This document shows, in pieces, positions 46,629-56,403 of a DNA stretch of 64,000 bases. Below the pieces are notes generated by a model. The model was not told the DNA's origin. It searched no databases and was given only the letters and a program-made list of their open reading frames with translations. Positions within the stretch are counted from its first letter, which is position 1, and each line of letters opens with the position of its first letter. The DNA comes from Moraxella oculi (GTDB lineage: Bacteria; Pseudomonadota; Gammaproteobacteria; Pseudomonadales; Moraxellaceae), in contig NZ_JAMBAQ010000002.1 of assembly GCF_023336735.1 (NCBI RefSeq), positions 124,001 to 188,000 of the forward strand. The letters run 5' to 3'. Made by a program: the position numbers and the translations under genes.

Positions 46629-47537
46629 ATGAAAAAAATCAGTGCGTTAAAGTGCGCTTTGGGTGTTATTGTTGTGGCTTTAATGGTGTCAGCGTGTGCC
46701 AAAAAAGACCAACCATCAACTGAACATCAAGAAAAAGTTGCTGAACCTGTCGTTCAAGAAATCCAAGCCATTTGTGATGAGCCAAGCTTGCGTAATCGCC
46801 TGGTGGATGCTTTACAAGCAGGATTGTTAGACCATGCGTTAATGGCAATACAAAGCTATGATGATGCGTCAAAGCTGGGTCTAGAAAAGCAAGTGCGTCA
46901 AAATCTTACTGAACTGAACATTGATTTGCACAATGTGGTGGCATCAGGTGCGACATGTCATGCTGATGTGCAGTTTGTACTGCCCATTCAGCAAGTCATT
47001 TATGCGAATTTGGCGTTTGAATCATTGGGCTTAGCACCGCTTGATGAGCAAGCGGCTGAAGCAGGTTCGGCGCTTGTAGGGGGTAATCGATTGGTTGCCA
47101 AAGCTTTTGCTTATACCATTGAAAATAACAAGGCGGTTATTGGCATGGATAATGCAATCGTCAATCTGGTGGCAGATGCTGTCGTGGCGGGGACGCATGG
47201 CATGGCAAGTGAATCTCATGTGCAAGCACAAAATACTCCCGTGGTTCGTTTAGAGCCTGTAGCACCCATTGCGACACCTCGCATTCAGCAACCAGCACCA
47301 GTAGTGTCAGAGCCTCGTCCAGAGCCACAAGCCCAGTATTCTCAGCCCAAACCAAAGGTTGAACAGCAAGCGAAGCCTCAAGATGTCTCTGTAGAGCAAA
47401 CCAAAACCCAATCACACCCAGAGACTAAGCCTGAACAACCAAAAACAGAGCCAGCCAAGGCAGCTCAACCAATACAAGATTCACCAACGAATGAGAATAT
47501 CGAACTTTTGATCATAGAAAGTGATGAGACTTACTGA
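46629..47537 (+). CDS. Hypothetical lipoprotein with Pro/Gln-rich tail
   Basis: 302 residues. The signal peptide ends in a lipobox (V-S-A-C, Cys near 22). A folded part at about 45-185 contains two Cys that could pair. From about 205 onward the chain is a low-complexity Pro/Gln/Lys/Glu tail, likely to span the periplasm or interact with cell wall. I do not recognise a family. It has its own promoter with a perfect -10 and precedes the ABC importer genes. Confidence 0.65.
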   Translation: MKKISALKCALGVIVVALMVSACAKKDQPSTEHQEKVAEPVVQEIQAICDEPSLRNRLVDALQAGLLDHALMAIQSYDDASKLGLEKQVRQNLTELNIDLHNVVASGATCHADVQFVLPIQQVIYANLAFESLGLAPLDEQAAEAGSALVGGNRLVAKAFAYTIENNKAVIGMDNAIVNLVADAVVAGTHGMASESHVQAQNTPVVRLEPVAPIATPRIQQPAPVVSEPRPEPQAQYSQPKPKVEQQAKPQDVSVEQTKTQSHPETKPEQPKTEPAKAAQPIQDSPTNENIELLIIESDETY

Positions 47538-47663
47538 CTTTGACCAGATTTTTATTGGATATATGACGAGGATCTGCCATCTTTATGGTAATTTGATACA
47601 TTGGGGTGGGGCATCTCATCGTACCAAATCTATTAATTTGGCAGGTTTATTTTGGAGAATAAG

Positions 47664-48701
47664 ATGCAACATTTTCATACCTTAAAGCTGTCGGCTTTGA
47701 CTTTGTCAGCGGTTGCTTTATTTGGCTGTCAAGACAAAAGTGAGACACCAGCTGACGCCACTCAACATGCACAGGCTACCACAGTACCTGCCAAGCAAGC
47801 CAAGACCGTTGCCATCAGTGCGATTGTTGAACATCCATCGCTTGACGACATTCGTCGTGGCATCGTCGCAGGTTTGGCGGATTTGGGCTATAAAGATGGT
47901 CAAAATTTGACAGTGAATTTTCAGTCTGCACAAGGCAATATGGCAACTGCGGCTCAAATTGCTAAGCAATTCGCTTCGGAAAATCCTGATGCGATCGTTG
48001 CCATTTCAACACCGACAGCCCAAAGTTTGGCAGCGGCCACTCAGACCATTCCCTTGATTTATACGGCAGTATCTGATCCTGTGGCGGCCAAATTGATTGA
48101 TAACAATAATATCCCCACCCAGATGAACATCACAGGTCTATCAAGTCAGCTGCCACTTGAACCACAAATCGAGCTTTTTACCAAGGTAAAACCGAACGCC
48201 AAGCGTATCGGCTATGTGTATAGTCCTGGAGAGGCGAATTCGGTCGCACTCAAAGAACGCTTAATGGAGATCTTGCCAAAATATGACATGACTTTGGTTG
48301 ATATTCCCGCCAATCGTTCGGCGGATGTGGCAGCGGCTACTCGTGCGCTTGATGGTCGTGCGGACTTGATTTATACCTCTTTGGATAATAATGTTGCTTC
48401 AGCAATGGAAGCGATGGTACAAGTCGCTAATGAGCTTGATTTGCCCATCATTGCTTCTGACGAATTTAGTGTGCGTCGTGGTGCGACGGCTGCGTTGGGT
48501 GTGAATGATTTTGATTTTGGGGTGGTAACTGCCGAGTTGGTGGCACAGGTATTAGATGGTAAAAAGCCTGCCGAAATTGAGCCTAAAATCATGAATACAC
48601 TGACATTATATGTCAGCCCAAAACATGCCATTGAGCAAGGCGTATCCTTGAATGATGAAATTACCAAAGATGCCATCAATGTTGATGTTGTAACAAGGTA
48701 A
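47664..48701 (+). CDS. ABC importer substrate-binding lipoprotein, TrpX-like
   Basis: About 345 residues with lipobox L-F-G-C (Cys near 22). The mature part has the two-lobed fold of PF04392 binding proteins: I-V-E-H-P-S-L-D-D-I-R-R-G, G-L-x-D-L-G-Y-K-D-G-Q-N, A-I-S-T-P-T-A-Q-S, and P-L-I-Y-T-A-V-S-D-P-V-A-A-K. Characterised members bind tryptophan or tyrosine, though others are unknown. The start is ATG 47664 after GGAGAATAAG. A strong hairpin terminator separates it from the permease gene. Confidence 0.85.
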   Translation: MQHFHTLKLSALTLSAVALFGCQDKSETPADATQHAQATTVPAKQAKTVAISAIVEHPSLDDIRRGIVAGLADLGYKDGQNLTVNFQSAQGNMATAAQIAKQFASENPDAIVAISTPTAQSLAAATQTIPLIYTAVSDPVAAKLIDNNNIPTQMNITGLSSQLPLEPQIELFTKVKPNAKRIGYVYSPGEANSVALKERLMEILPKYDMTLVDIPANRSADVAAATRALDGRADLIYTSLDNNVASAMEAMVQVANELDLPIIASDEFSVRRGATAALGVNDFDFGVVTAELVAQVLDGKKPAEIEPKIMNTLTLYVSPKHAIEQGVSLNDEITKDAINVDVVTR

Positions 48702-48880
48702 TGATCGATCTGCCAGTGAGCTGATGTGATTTTGGCGAATGTCGCTTGCCACTTTTTATCATGTTGGTTTGGTCTGCTTAATGTCATGCATTCATTTTAA
48801 TCAATGTATGTATGGAAAATATTCCACAAATTGACTTTAGCGATTCCTCCATCTTGTTCAAGTGTGTTGAAATCGTGATG

Positions 48881-48915
48881 CACACACCATGCTTGTCTTT
48901 GGTGTGTGTTTTTTT
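48881..48915 (+). terminator. Intra-operon terminator between binding protein and permease genes
   Basis: CACACACC (48881-48888) pairs perfectly with GGTGTGTG (48901-48908), followed by T7. It ends 21 bp before the permease ATG, so permease transcription is either read-through or separately driven. Confidence 0.85.
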
Positions 48916-48935
48916 ACTTAGTTTTAGGAATTTTT

Positions 48936-49865
48936 ATGTCAATGATTGCCTTGCTTGGAGCGTTAGAAAGTGGCTTGATTTATGCACTGATGGCGTTGGG
49001 TGTGCTCATTTCATTTCGTATTTTGGATTTTCCAGATCTGACAGCAGATGGTAGTTTTCCGCTTGGTGGTGCGGTGGCAGCATTGGCGATTGTTTCAGGA
49101 TTTGATCCTTGGTTGGCTTGTGTTTTTGGCATGATGGCAGGCATGATGGCAGGCATGGCAACGGCCTTGCTTAATGTTAAGCTGGGCATCTTGCATTTGT
49201 TGTCAGGCATTATTGTGATGACGGCACTTTCCTCCATCAATCTACGCATCATGGGGGCTCCTAATTTATCACTACTGGGTGAATCTACCGTATTTACTGC
49301 TTTTATTGAGGGTAATAACGGTGCATGGGTTCGTGTGGTGGTGGCGTGTGTCATGGTGATTGGGGTTAAGGTTTGTTTGGATTGGTTCTTTGCAACTCAG
49401 ATGGGTCTTGCGATGCGTGCTACAGGTTCAAATTTAAAAATGGCACAAGCTCAAGGCATCAACACTTCTGCCATGATTGTGCTTGGCATGGCTATCAGTA
49501 ATGGCTTGATTGCACTTGCTGGAGCGATTTTTGTACAGACTCAAGGTGGTGCAGATGTTTCGATTGGTATTGGTACGATTGTGATTGGCTTGGCAGCAGT
49601 CATCATTGGTGAGACGATATTGACCACCAAGCGTATTTTTTGGATGACGCTGTCGGTGGTTGTTGGTGCGGTGCTGTATAAGTTATTCATACAAATCGCC
49701 TTATCCAGCCAAAGCTTGCGTAACATTGGTTTTGGACCTCAAGATTTGAATTTGGTAACGGCACTGTTAGTCGTTGCCGTACTCATGCTGCCAAAATATC
49801 GCACTAAAATCTTATCTGCCCTTAAAGCTGATAAAAACAGCTTGCAGATGACCATTAAAAAGTAG
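48936..49865 (+). CDS. ABC importer permease, TrpY-like
   Basis: 309 residues with about eight to nine membrane helices. Pattern: L-E-S-G-L-I-Y-A-L-M-A-L-G-V-L-I-S-F-R, D-F-P-D-L-T-A-D-G-S-F-P-L-G, then L-R-A-T-G-S-N-like R-A-T-G-S-N-L-K-M-A. These match the permeases that pair with PF04392 binding proteins. I start at ATG 48936 with TAGGAA upstream. The ATPase gene follows by 16 bp. Confidence 0.87.
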   Translation: MSMIALLGALESGLIYALMALGVLISFRILDFPDLTADGSFPLGGAVAALAIVSGFDPWLACVFGMMAGMMAGMATALLNVKLGILHLLSGIIVMTALSSINLRIMGAPNLSLLGESTVFTAFIEGNNGAWVRVVVACVMVIGVKVCLDWFFATQMGLAMRATGSNLKMAQAQGINTSAMIVLGMAISNGLIALAGAIFVQTQGGADVSIGIGTIVIGLAAVIIGETILTTKRIFWMTLSVVVGAVLYKLFIQIALSSQSLRNIGFGPQDLNLVTALLVVAVLMLPKYRTKILSALKADKNSLQMTIKK

Positions 49866-49881
49866 GTCAAAGGAGGTGTGT

Positions 49882-50676
49882 ATGATGACCATAAGCGATT
49901 TACGCTTGACTTTCAATAAAGGCACTCCGATGCAAAACCCTGCACTACAAGGCATTGATCTGACCGTTGCCAAAGGTGATTTTGTGACGGTGATAGGCAC
50001 GAATGGTGCAGGTAAATCAACTTTTTTAAATGCCATTAGTGGGGCATTACGCCCTGATTCTGGCTCTGTGGTGATTGATGGTGTTGATGTAACGGCACTA
50101 CCCACTCACAAACGCAGTCATTTGGTGGCAAGAGTATTCCAAGACCCCATGATTGGTACTTGCGAAGCATTGACCATTGAAGAGAACATGGCATTGGCAT
50201 TAAGGCGTGGCAGGGCTCGTGGGTTATCATCAGCAGTCAATGCCGACAGCCGTGAGATATTTCGTGAAAAGCTGTCTGAGTTAAAACTGGGTCTGGAAAA
50301 TCGATTGACTGATCGCATGGGAATGCTGTCTGGTGGTCAGCGTCAAGCGGTGAGTTTGTTGATGGCAAGTTTACAACCATCAAAGATTTTGTTGCTTGAT
50401 GAACATACTGCCGCCTTAGACCCAAAAACAGCAACATTCGTACTGAACCTGACTGATAAAATTGTTCAGGAAAATGGGCTGACTGCCATGATGGTAACTC
50501 ATTCTATGCCGCAAGCACTCGCACATGGCAATCGCACCATCATGCTGCACCAAGGTAGGGTGGTATTGGATGTTTTGGGGGAGGAGCGATATGGTATGAC
50601 TGTCAATGACTTGCTTGAAATGTTTCAAAAAAATCATGGTGAAGCGGTTGTAGATGACTCACTGCTATTGGGCTGA
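49882..50676 (+). CDS. ABC importer ATPase, TrpZ-like
   Basis: About 264 residues. Walker A G-T-N-G-A-G-K-S-T (about 42-50), Q-loop V-F-Q-D-P, signature L-S-G-G-Q-R-Q, Walker B I-L-L-L-D-E-H (His in place of the common Pro after Glu) and switch His in V-T-H-S. It powers the importer formed with the two preceding genes. A perfect AGGAGG (49871-49876) precedes ATG 49882 and 49885; either is possible. Confidence 0.9.
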   Translation: MMTISDLRLTFNKGTPMQNPALQGIDLTVAKGDFVTVIGTNGAGKSTFLNAISGALRPDSGSVVIDGVDVTALPTHKRSHLVARVFQDPMIGTCEALTIEENMALALRRGRARGLSSAVNADSREIFREKLSELKLGLENRLTDRMGMLSGGQRQAVSLLMASLQPSKILLLDEHTAALDPKTATFVLNLTDKIVQENGLTAMMVTHSMPQALAHGNRTIMLHQGRVVLDVLGEERYGMTVNDLLEMFQKNHGEAVVDDSLLLG

Positions 50677-50686
50677 TGGGTTTGAT

Positions 50687-50965
50687 ATGAATAAAAAAGT
50701 TGCCAGCATGGTGTCTTTGTCTTTATTTTTTGTGGGTGTGATGGTGCTGGCGGTTACCATTGTTCAAAACAATGGTCATGCGTATCATGCGTTTGCTTTG
50801 TGTGCTATTTTATCGGTATTGGCGGATTTTTTAAGCATGAAAACTGGTAATAAAATGCCAACCGCCACACTGGGTCAAAAACAGTTTGTGCTGTTGTTTC
50901 AGAGCGTGGCATGGGCGATTGGCTTGGTCTTAATTCATCACTTTAAGCTGTTTCATGTCAGTTGA
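50687..50965 (+). CDS. Small membrane protein
   Basis: 92 residues with three hydrophobic helices (about 8-25, 32-48, 68-85) and a short positively charged loop. No family recognised. It begins 10 bp after the ABC ATPase stop and is probably the last gene of that operon. Confidence 0.6.
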   Translation: MNKKVASMVSLSLFFVGVMVLAVTIVQNNGHAYHAFALCAILSVLADFLSMKTGNKMPTATLGQKQFVLLFQSVAWAIGLVLIHHFKLFHVS

Positions 50966-51015
50966 TTTCACATTGACAACTTGATGCACAAAATGCACAG
51001 AGTCGTCTTGATGCT

Positions 51016-52209
51016 TCATGACTTTCCTGTTAGTTGGCTTGTGATCCAGCGTTTAACTGGTGGCAGGTTATTACTGATGCGTAAAGTGGCATCTCTTAGG
51101 ATACGCATGGGGCGTGTTTGAGTGGTAAATAGTGATACCATCATGTTCGTACCGTGATAAAGTGGTCGTGTGTGAGCTTGGTGTTGCAAGTTGTATTTAT
51201 GGAGCAGGGCGTCACTTGCAATGTCGAGGTCATCATGATAAGCCTTAATGATGAGCTGGCCCAGCGTATCAACACTCATCAGACCCAAGTTGTATCCATG
51301 TGCTGTAACAGGGTGCATTCCAACCGCTGCATCACCGATGAGTGCGGCACGCTTAGCGATGAAGGTATTTGCGTGTACACCCATCAGGGGATAATGATGC
51401 ACTGTACCTGCAATCGTACAAGCACCGAGTTTATCGCCCATCATACGCTGAGCTTCTTTGGCAAGCTCATTGGGCGACTTGGAGAGGAGTTCCTTGGCTT
51501 GATGATTGTCCAAGGTAATGACGCAATTGGTCAAATCATCTTGCAATGGCAATAAGGCAAGAGTTCGCCCATCAAAAAAACATTCTTGGGCAGTGGCTTG
51601 ATTTGACTGAGTGTGCCGAACACGAAACACAACCACAGTACGCCCAAAATCATTCATGTGTGCACCAATGCCAAGCGTGCGACGCACATATGACATTCTA
51701 GAATCAGCACCGATGATCAATTTTGTGGTCAATATGGTGCCATCATTGAGCGTTATTTTTGCCATTGTATCGTCAATGTGTATGCTGTTAACGCTGACGG
51801 CTGTCAATAGCTGAACATTCGGTAACTCTTTGACCTCATCATAGAGTGCTTTTTTTATGTTGTGATTGGAAATGAGATTGCCCAATCGGTCGATGGAGCT
51901 TAGTCGTTGTAAATCTTTTGGTACTGTAAAGTGTAAATCGTAGTCAAATCCGCCATTATAGACTTTGGCATCTTTGAGTGGATAAATTTCGTCATGACCA
52001 AAGCGTTGCCAAACCCCTAAGTCTTGTAAGATCTCCTTGGAATGGTGGGTCAGTGCAATCTCACGACCATCATAAGCAGGGTCTTGAATGTCAGTCAATT
52101 CTGCCTTATCTATCATGACGATCTTTAAGTCTGTGCCTTTAAAATATCTGGCAAAAGCAAGTCCAGCTGGGCCTGCACCGATGATGATGATGTCGCTTAA
52201 AAAGCTCAT
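51016..52209 (-). CDS. ubiM: FAD-dependent ubiquinone hydroxylase UbiM
   Basis: 397 residues. A UbiH/VisC-family flavin monooxygenase. The N-terminal FAD motif I-I-I-G-A-G-P-A-G-L-A-F-A, then Y-D-G-R-E-I-A-L-T-H-x-S-x-E-I, I-Y-P-L-x-D-A-K-V and I-S-N-H-N-I follow UbiM rather than UbiH or UbiF. G-D-A-A-V-G-M-H-P-V-T-A-H-G-Y-N-L-G is the second FAD motif. UbiM performs ring hydroxylation in ubiquinone synthesis, in some species at more than one position. It lies 9 bp downstream of a small hypothetical gene. Confidence 0.88.
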   Translation of the reverse strand: MSFLSDIIIIGAGPAGLAFARYFKGTDLKIVMIDKAELTDIQDPAYDGREIALTHHSKEILQDLGVWQRFGHDEIYPLKDAKVYNGGFDYDLHFTVPKDLQRLSSIDRLGNLISNHNIKKALYDEVKELPNVQLLTAVSVNSIHIDDTMAKITLNDGTILTTKLIIGADSRMSYVRRTLGIGAHMNDFGRTVVVFRVRHTQSNQATAQECFFDGRTLALLPLQDDLTNCVITLDNHQAKELLSKSPNELAKEAQRMMGDKLGACTIAGTVHHYPLMGVHANTFIAKRAALIGDAAVGMHPVTAHGYNLGLMSVDTLGQLIIKAYHDDLDIASDALLHKYNLQHQAHTRPLYHGTNMMVSLFTTQTRPMRILRDATLRISNNLPPVKRWITSQLTGKS

Positions 52210-52218
52210 GATGCTCTC

Positions 52219-52686
52219 TTATTCAGCATTAACCAATGTTGACTGGTGATGTGGGGTGTTGCTTGTTTGATGACTGTTCAGCTCATTTTTAACCGCAGTG
52301 TCTACCCATGCTTTTAAATCTATAGAAAGTTGCGATAGGTGTTCGGTCAAAAAATCATCAAGCTGTGCAGATAGTTTGGCGATGATGCGAGATTCAATCT
52401 CTGCAAATTCCTTTTGATTAAAATTCTCTGCCTTGTCGGCAATCAAAGGCGTACTGTCAAAACTGTGTACCAGTTTGGCAGGGTTTTGAGTGTTTGAGTA
52501 TGTGGTGAGTAATTCTGCGATGGCACTGCCAAAGTCTTGATTGGTGAACTGATAATTTGCGGCAGGAATGTCGCTGCCAAGCATATGAATGATGTCATCC
52601 ATTTCTTGATGGAAAGCCTGCTTGACGACGCTTGGTGTGGCAAGCCAGCGTCTGGAAAACTGTGGGGTTGGAGAAAAAGTTGCCAT
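52219..52686 (-). CDS. Hypothetical protein
   Basis: About 155 residues, soluble and mostly helical. The N-terminus M-A-T-F-S-P-T-P-Q-F-S-R-R-W-L and the helical E-I-E-S-R-I-I-A-K-L-S-A-Q-L-D-D-F-L segment look conserved in style, but I do not know the family. The start is taken at the internal ATG 52686; the upstream ATG at 52743 would add 19 atypical residues. It lies between apbE and ubiM on the same strand. Confidence 0.6.
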   Translation of the reverse strand: MATFSPTPQFSRRWLATPSVVKQAFHQEMDDIIHMLGSDIPAANYQFTNQDFGSAIAELLTTYSNTQNPAKLVHSFDSTPLIADKAENFNQKEFAEIESRIIAKLSAQLDDFLTEHLSQLSIDLKAWVDTAVKNELNSHQTSNTPHHQSTLVNAE

Positions 52687-52760
52687 AGAAATCTCGTAGT
52701 TGTGTTTGTCGCTGTGTTCATCATTGTAAAGCATGACATGCATAAAGTCAAAAACACAAA

Positions 52761-53801
52761 TCAGTTTGGCGTTTGGTCATTCATGATGGCATTGGATTTG
52801 ATAAGCTCAAAGCCTTTGCCATCTTTACTTTCAATGATGAATAATGCTTTAATGTGATGTTGATTTGCCATTACCAAAGCCTGATTATAAGAGGTGGCGG
52901 TCAAAGCAGTTGCCCAGCCATCAGCAAGTGCCGTACTGTCATGTAGGACGGTAACGCTTAGGGCAGGATTGGTAACAGGTTTGGCACTTTTGGGATTGAT
53001 GGTATGGCTATAACGCATACCATCATACATCACAGAGTTGCGATAGCCTCCTGAGGTGGCCACATGTAGTGTTTGACCTGCTGGCTGGGTAATGGTGGTA
53101 AAAGTCTTGCGGTTTGACACTGAACTGTCTAACACAGGTGAGTCAATTGCAAGCTTCCAAGGTCTGCCTTTCTCGTTGTTGCCTTTAGTGGCGATTTCCC
53201 CACCAATCTCAACCATGTAATCATTGATGCCATACTTTGTAGATAAGACGCTTGCAATGACATCTACACCATATCCCTTGGCAATCGCTGAAAAATCCAG
53301 CCCCACGCCGTCATGTGTCTTGTGAATCTCATCTGCTTGTAGAACGACTTTATCTAGTCCAATTCTGTTTTTTAGGTTGTTGATTTCTTCATCGGTAGGG
53401 GGTGATTGCAAGCGTTCGACACTCATATGAGAGCCAAAGCCCCACAGCTCAACAAGTGGATACACCGTGGGGTCAAAACTGCCATTGCTGGCGATAAAGA
53501 TGGTTTTGCTATCGCCTAAAACCTGCTTGAAGTCTTTATCTATCATCATGCTTTGGTGGCTTGGTAGGCGATTGAATTTAGAGATGGTGCTGTCTTCTAT
53601 ATAGGTAGACATGCTTTGATTGACTTCATGTAGGCGTGTGTCAATCATGGATTTGATGGCATTAACATCGTGCTTGTCTGCCTTAAAAGTGATGTGGTAG
53701 CTTGTACCCATCGTCTTGCCTTCGATACGCTCATAGTTGCTTTTCGGTGAGCAGGCACTGACAATAAGGGCGGTAGTAAAAATGATTGGCAAATAACGCA
53801 T
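52761..53801 (-). CDS. apbE: FAD:protein FMN transferase ApbE
   Basis: 346 residues. The lipobox V-S-A-C puts it at a membrane facing the periplasm. It moves FMN from FAD onto Thr or Ser of target proteins such as the Na+-NQR subunits. Family pattern: M-G-T-S-Y, L-D-F-S-A-I-A-K-G-Y-G-V-D, M-V-E-I-G-G-E-I, and D-G-W-A-T-A-L in the magnesium site. It is transcribed after folA. No nqr or rnf genes are in the window. Confidence 0.92.
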   Translation of the reverse strand: MRYLPIIFTTALIVSACSPKSNYERIEGKTMGTSYHITFKADKHDVNAIKSMIDTRLHEVNQSMSTYIEDSTISKFNRLPSHQSMMIDKDFKQVLGDSKTIFIASNGSFDPTVYPLVELWGFGSHMSVERLQSPPTDEEINNLKNRIGLDKVVLQADEIHKTHDGVGLDFSAIAKGYGVDVIASVLSTKYGINDYMVEIGGEIATKGNNEKGRPWKLAIDSPVLDSSVSNRKTFTTITQPAGQTLHVATSGGYRNSVMYDGMRYSHTINPKSAKPVTNPALSVTVLHDSTALADGWATALTATSYNQALVMANQHHIKALFIIESKDGKGFELIKSNAIMNDQTPN

Positions 53802-53893
53802 GATGATTTCTCAGTCTAAAATCCTGCGTCATTGTAACATTTTTTGGTGTCATTAAGTGAAAAATAACACCGTTTGTCTGGAGAAACCGATCA

Positions 53894-54421
53894 TCATCTG
53901 GCATAGGTTTCAAAGGCAAAACCAATGTTTTGATCATGACTGACACCACTTTTACTGTCAATCAGCTTAAACATTTGTGGAATGGTGGGGTAAAATGCGT
54001 CGCCTTGTATGTCCAAGTCAACTCGGGTGATTTGTAACACATCGGCAATTGGTAGGGTTTGGCGATAGATTTCACCGCCACCGATGATGAACAGCTTGCC
54101 ACAATCACAATCATCAGCTGCCATTTTTAAGGCATTTTCCAGATTGTGAGCAACTTTCACGCCATCGGCCGTCCAGTGTTCATCTCTTGTAATCACCCAG
54201 TTAATGCGATTTGGTAAAGGCCTGCCAATGCTTTCAAAAGTCTTGCGTCCCATCACTACCACGCCATTCGTGGTGAGCTGTTTAAAGTGTTTTAAATCTT
54301 CAGGAATGTGCCAAGCAAGAGTGTTGTCCTTGCCAATGCAATGATTGTTGTCAAAAGCGACCACATGAACCAAGGTGATGTTTTGGGCGTGTAAATGCTG
54401 GCTAATGTCTGATAGGGTCAT
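53894..54421 (-). CDS. folA: Dihydrofolate reductase
   Basis: 175 residues. It reduces dihydrofolate with NADPH. Visible: [43 protein letters not shown], and I-I-G-G-G-E-I-Y. It lies 59 bp after thyA, which produces dihydrofolate, so the order thyA-folA makes a functional pair. A folM-like pteridine reductase is also encoded at 13088-13873. Confidence 0.95.
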   Translation of the reverse strand: MTLSDISQHLHAQNITLVHVVAFDNNHCIGKDNTLAWHIPEDLKHFKQLTTNGVVVMGRKTFESIGRPLPNRINWVITRDEHWTADGVKVAHNLENALKMAADDCDCGKLFIIGGGEIYRQTLPIADVLQITRVDLDIQGDAFYPTIPQMFKLIDSKSGVSHDQNIGFAFETYAR

Positions 54422-54480
54422 AAAATCATCTGCATAAAAAGGGGTAAAAAAAGAAAATCAATTCGTTCTTTGTGTGTTCA

Positions 54481-55323
54481 TCACACGGCAACTTCGGCCT
54501 TGATCCTGTCATGGGATTGATAATTGATGAAATTGATGTCATCAAACTCAAACGCAAACAGGTCTTTAACTTTTGGATTTAGGGTTAACTGGCATAATGG
54601 TAGTGGCTTGCGAGTTAATTGTAATTTTGCTTGTTTAAAATGATTGTGATACAAATGCGTATCTCCCCCAGTCCAAATAAAGTCACCTACTTGTAATTGA
54701 CATACTTGGGCGACCAAATGAGTAAGTAAGGCATAGCTTGCAATATTAAACGGCACACCCAAAAACACATCTGCTGAGCGTTGGTAGAGTTGGCAAGATA
54801 ATTTGCCATCAATCACAAAAAATTGAAACAATGTATGGCAAGGAGGTAGGGCAACCTGCCCAGCTTCTGATGGATTCCAGCCAGAAACAATCAACCGACG
54901 AGAATTGGGGTTGGTTTTGATTTCATGAATCAACCAAGACAGCTGATCAAAACCATCTTTATTATAACTGCCATCAGGATTTTTACTTGCTCCAAAATTA
55001 CGCCACTGGTGTCCGTAAATCGGCCCTAGGTCGCCAGCCGACCTATCAAAAATGGCGGTTTTTTCGGCCGTTGCCCATTCGTCCCAAATCGTAACACCGT
55101 GGTCTTGCAGATAGTTGACATGAGTGTCACCCTTGATGAACCAAAGCAATTCATGAACGATGGATTTGATGTGTATTTTTTTTGTCGTCAACAATGGAAA
55201 ACCATCTGTTAAGTCAAATCGCATTTGATGACCAAAAACGCAGCGAGTGCCTGTACCTGTGCGATCGCCTTTGTCGTTGCCATGAGTTAGAATGTGAGAG
55301 AGTAAATCAAGATACTGTTTCAT
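54481..55323 (-). CDS. thyA: Thymidylate synthase
   Basis: 280 residues. It converts dUMP to dTMP using methylene-tetrahydrofolate. The catalytic Cys lies in L-P-P-C-H-T, preceded by [10 protein letters not shown]. The N-terminal D-R-T-G-T-G-T-R and the C-terminal F-E-F-D-D are standard. It lies between lgt and folA, all on the minus strand, and is likely part of one transcript. Confidence 0.96.
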   Translation of the reverse strand: MKQYLDLLSHILTHGNDKGDRTGTGTRCVFGHQMRFDLTDGFPLLTTKKIHIKSIVHELLWFIKGDTHVNYLQDHGVTIWDEWATAEKTAIFDRSAGDLGPIYGHQWRNFGASKNPDGSYNKDGFDQLSWLIHEIKTNPNSRRLIVSGWNPSEAGQVALPPCHTLFQFFVIDGKLSCQLYQRSADVFLGVPFNIASYALLTHLVAQVCQLQVGDFIWTGGDTHLYHNHFKQAKLQLTRKPLPLCQLTLNPKVKDLFAFEFDDINFINYQSHDRIKAEVAV

Positions 55324-55395
55324 GTGAATATGCCAATTAAATACTGCTTTTTAAATATTGCTTTTGGTTTGGATTGATGGCTGTTGCGTTCATGT

Positions 55396-56265
55396 TCATC
55401 GCCAATCATAAACCTGATCTTTATACGCCATGATGAATAAAATCACGCCCAAGATGATCATTGGCAAACTATACAGCTGACCCTTACTCATCCAACCAAA
55501 AATAAGATCATACCCCACATCAGGTTGGCGGAAGAACTCAGTAGTGAAACGAACAATGCCATACCCAAGCAAGAATAAAGCAGAAACAGCATGGCGTGGG
55601 CGAGGCTTGGCACTAAACCACCATAAAATAGCAAATAGCAACACACCTTCGGTAAATGCTTGATACAGTTGGCTTGGGTGGCGTGGTAACAGATAATGCC
55701 CATCAAATTTTGTGGCGATGCTGATCAAGCTTGGGTCCTTGTTGATCAGTTCATAATCGGCGGCGATGGCCTGTGGAAAATACATCAGGTACGCATAATC
55801 GCCATGCGACACACGCCCCCACAGTTCACCATTGATGAAATTGCCAATACGCCCAAACAGTAAGCCAAGTGGTACGCAGGGTGCGATGAAGTCTAGTATG
55901 GTAAAAGGGTGTTTTTTGTATTTTTTAGCAAAATAAAGCATTGCCAAGACCACGCCGATAAAGCCGCCATGAAAGCTCATGCCTCCTTCCCACACACGAA
56001 ATAGATAAGCAGGATTGTCTAAAAATTCACCAAAATTATACAGCACCACATAACCAATACGACCTCCTAAAATGACGCCCAATGCCCCAAAGAATACCAA
56101 GTCTGATACCATTTCAGCATTGAAATCATGGCGTTTTTTGCTACGCCAAGTCGCCAAAAGATAGGCACATAAGAAAGCAAGTAGGTACATCAGACCATAC
56201 CAATGTAACTCAATAAAACCCAGATTGAGGGCGACGGGGTCAAATTGTGGATGAAAGATTGCCAT
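55396..56265 (-). CDS. lgt: Prolipoprotein diacylglyceryl transferase
   Basis: 289 residues with about seven membrane helices. It adds diacylglycerol to the lipobox Cys of lipoproteins. The Lgt signature G-R-I-G-N-F-I-N-G-E-L-W-G-R is complete, with H-W-Y-G-L-M-Y near the N-terminus and R-H-P-S-Q-L-Y-Q in the middle. The gene is separated from rppH by a terminator, so lgt-thyA-folA probably have their own promoter. Confidence 0.96.
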   Translation of the reverse strand: MAIFHPQFDPVALNLGFIELHWYGLMYLLAFLCAYLLATWRSKKRHDFNAEMVSDLVFFGALGVILGGRIGYVVLYNFGEFLDNPAYLFRVWEGGMSFHGGFIGVVLAMLYFAKKYKKHPFTILDFIAPCVPLGLLFGRIGNFINGELWGRVSHGDYAYLMYFPQAIAADYELINKDPSLISIATKFDGHYLLPRHPSQLYQAFTEGVLLFAILWWFSAKPRPRHAVSALFLLGYGIVRFTTEFFRQPDVGYDLIFGWMSKGQLYSLPMIILGVILFIMAYKDQVYDWR

Positions 56266-56350
56266 AGATTTGCCAATGAGTTAAAGTTTTGAAATCCATT
56301 ATAGCAAATTTGCCCAAAATTTTCTTGGGTTTCTAGGGTCTTTAATGATG

Positions 56351-56380
56351 AAAAAGACCGAATCAATGATTCGGTCTTTG
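56351..56380 (-). terminator. Terminator of rppH
   Basis: An 11-bp perfect stem, 56353-56363 with 56369-56379, and a 5-base loop; the A5 at 56351-56355 reads as T on the minus strand. Confidence 0.85.
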
Positions 56381-56403
56381 TGGTGATTGATGGTCAATGT
56401 TAC

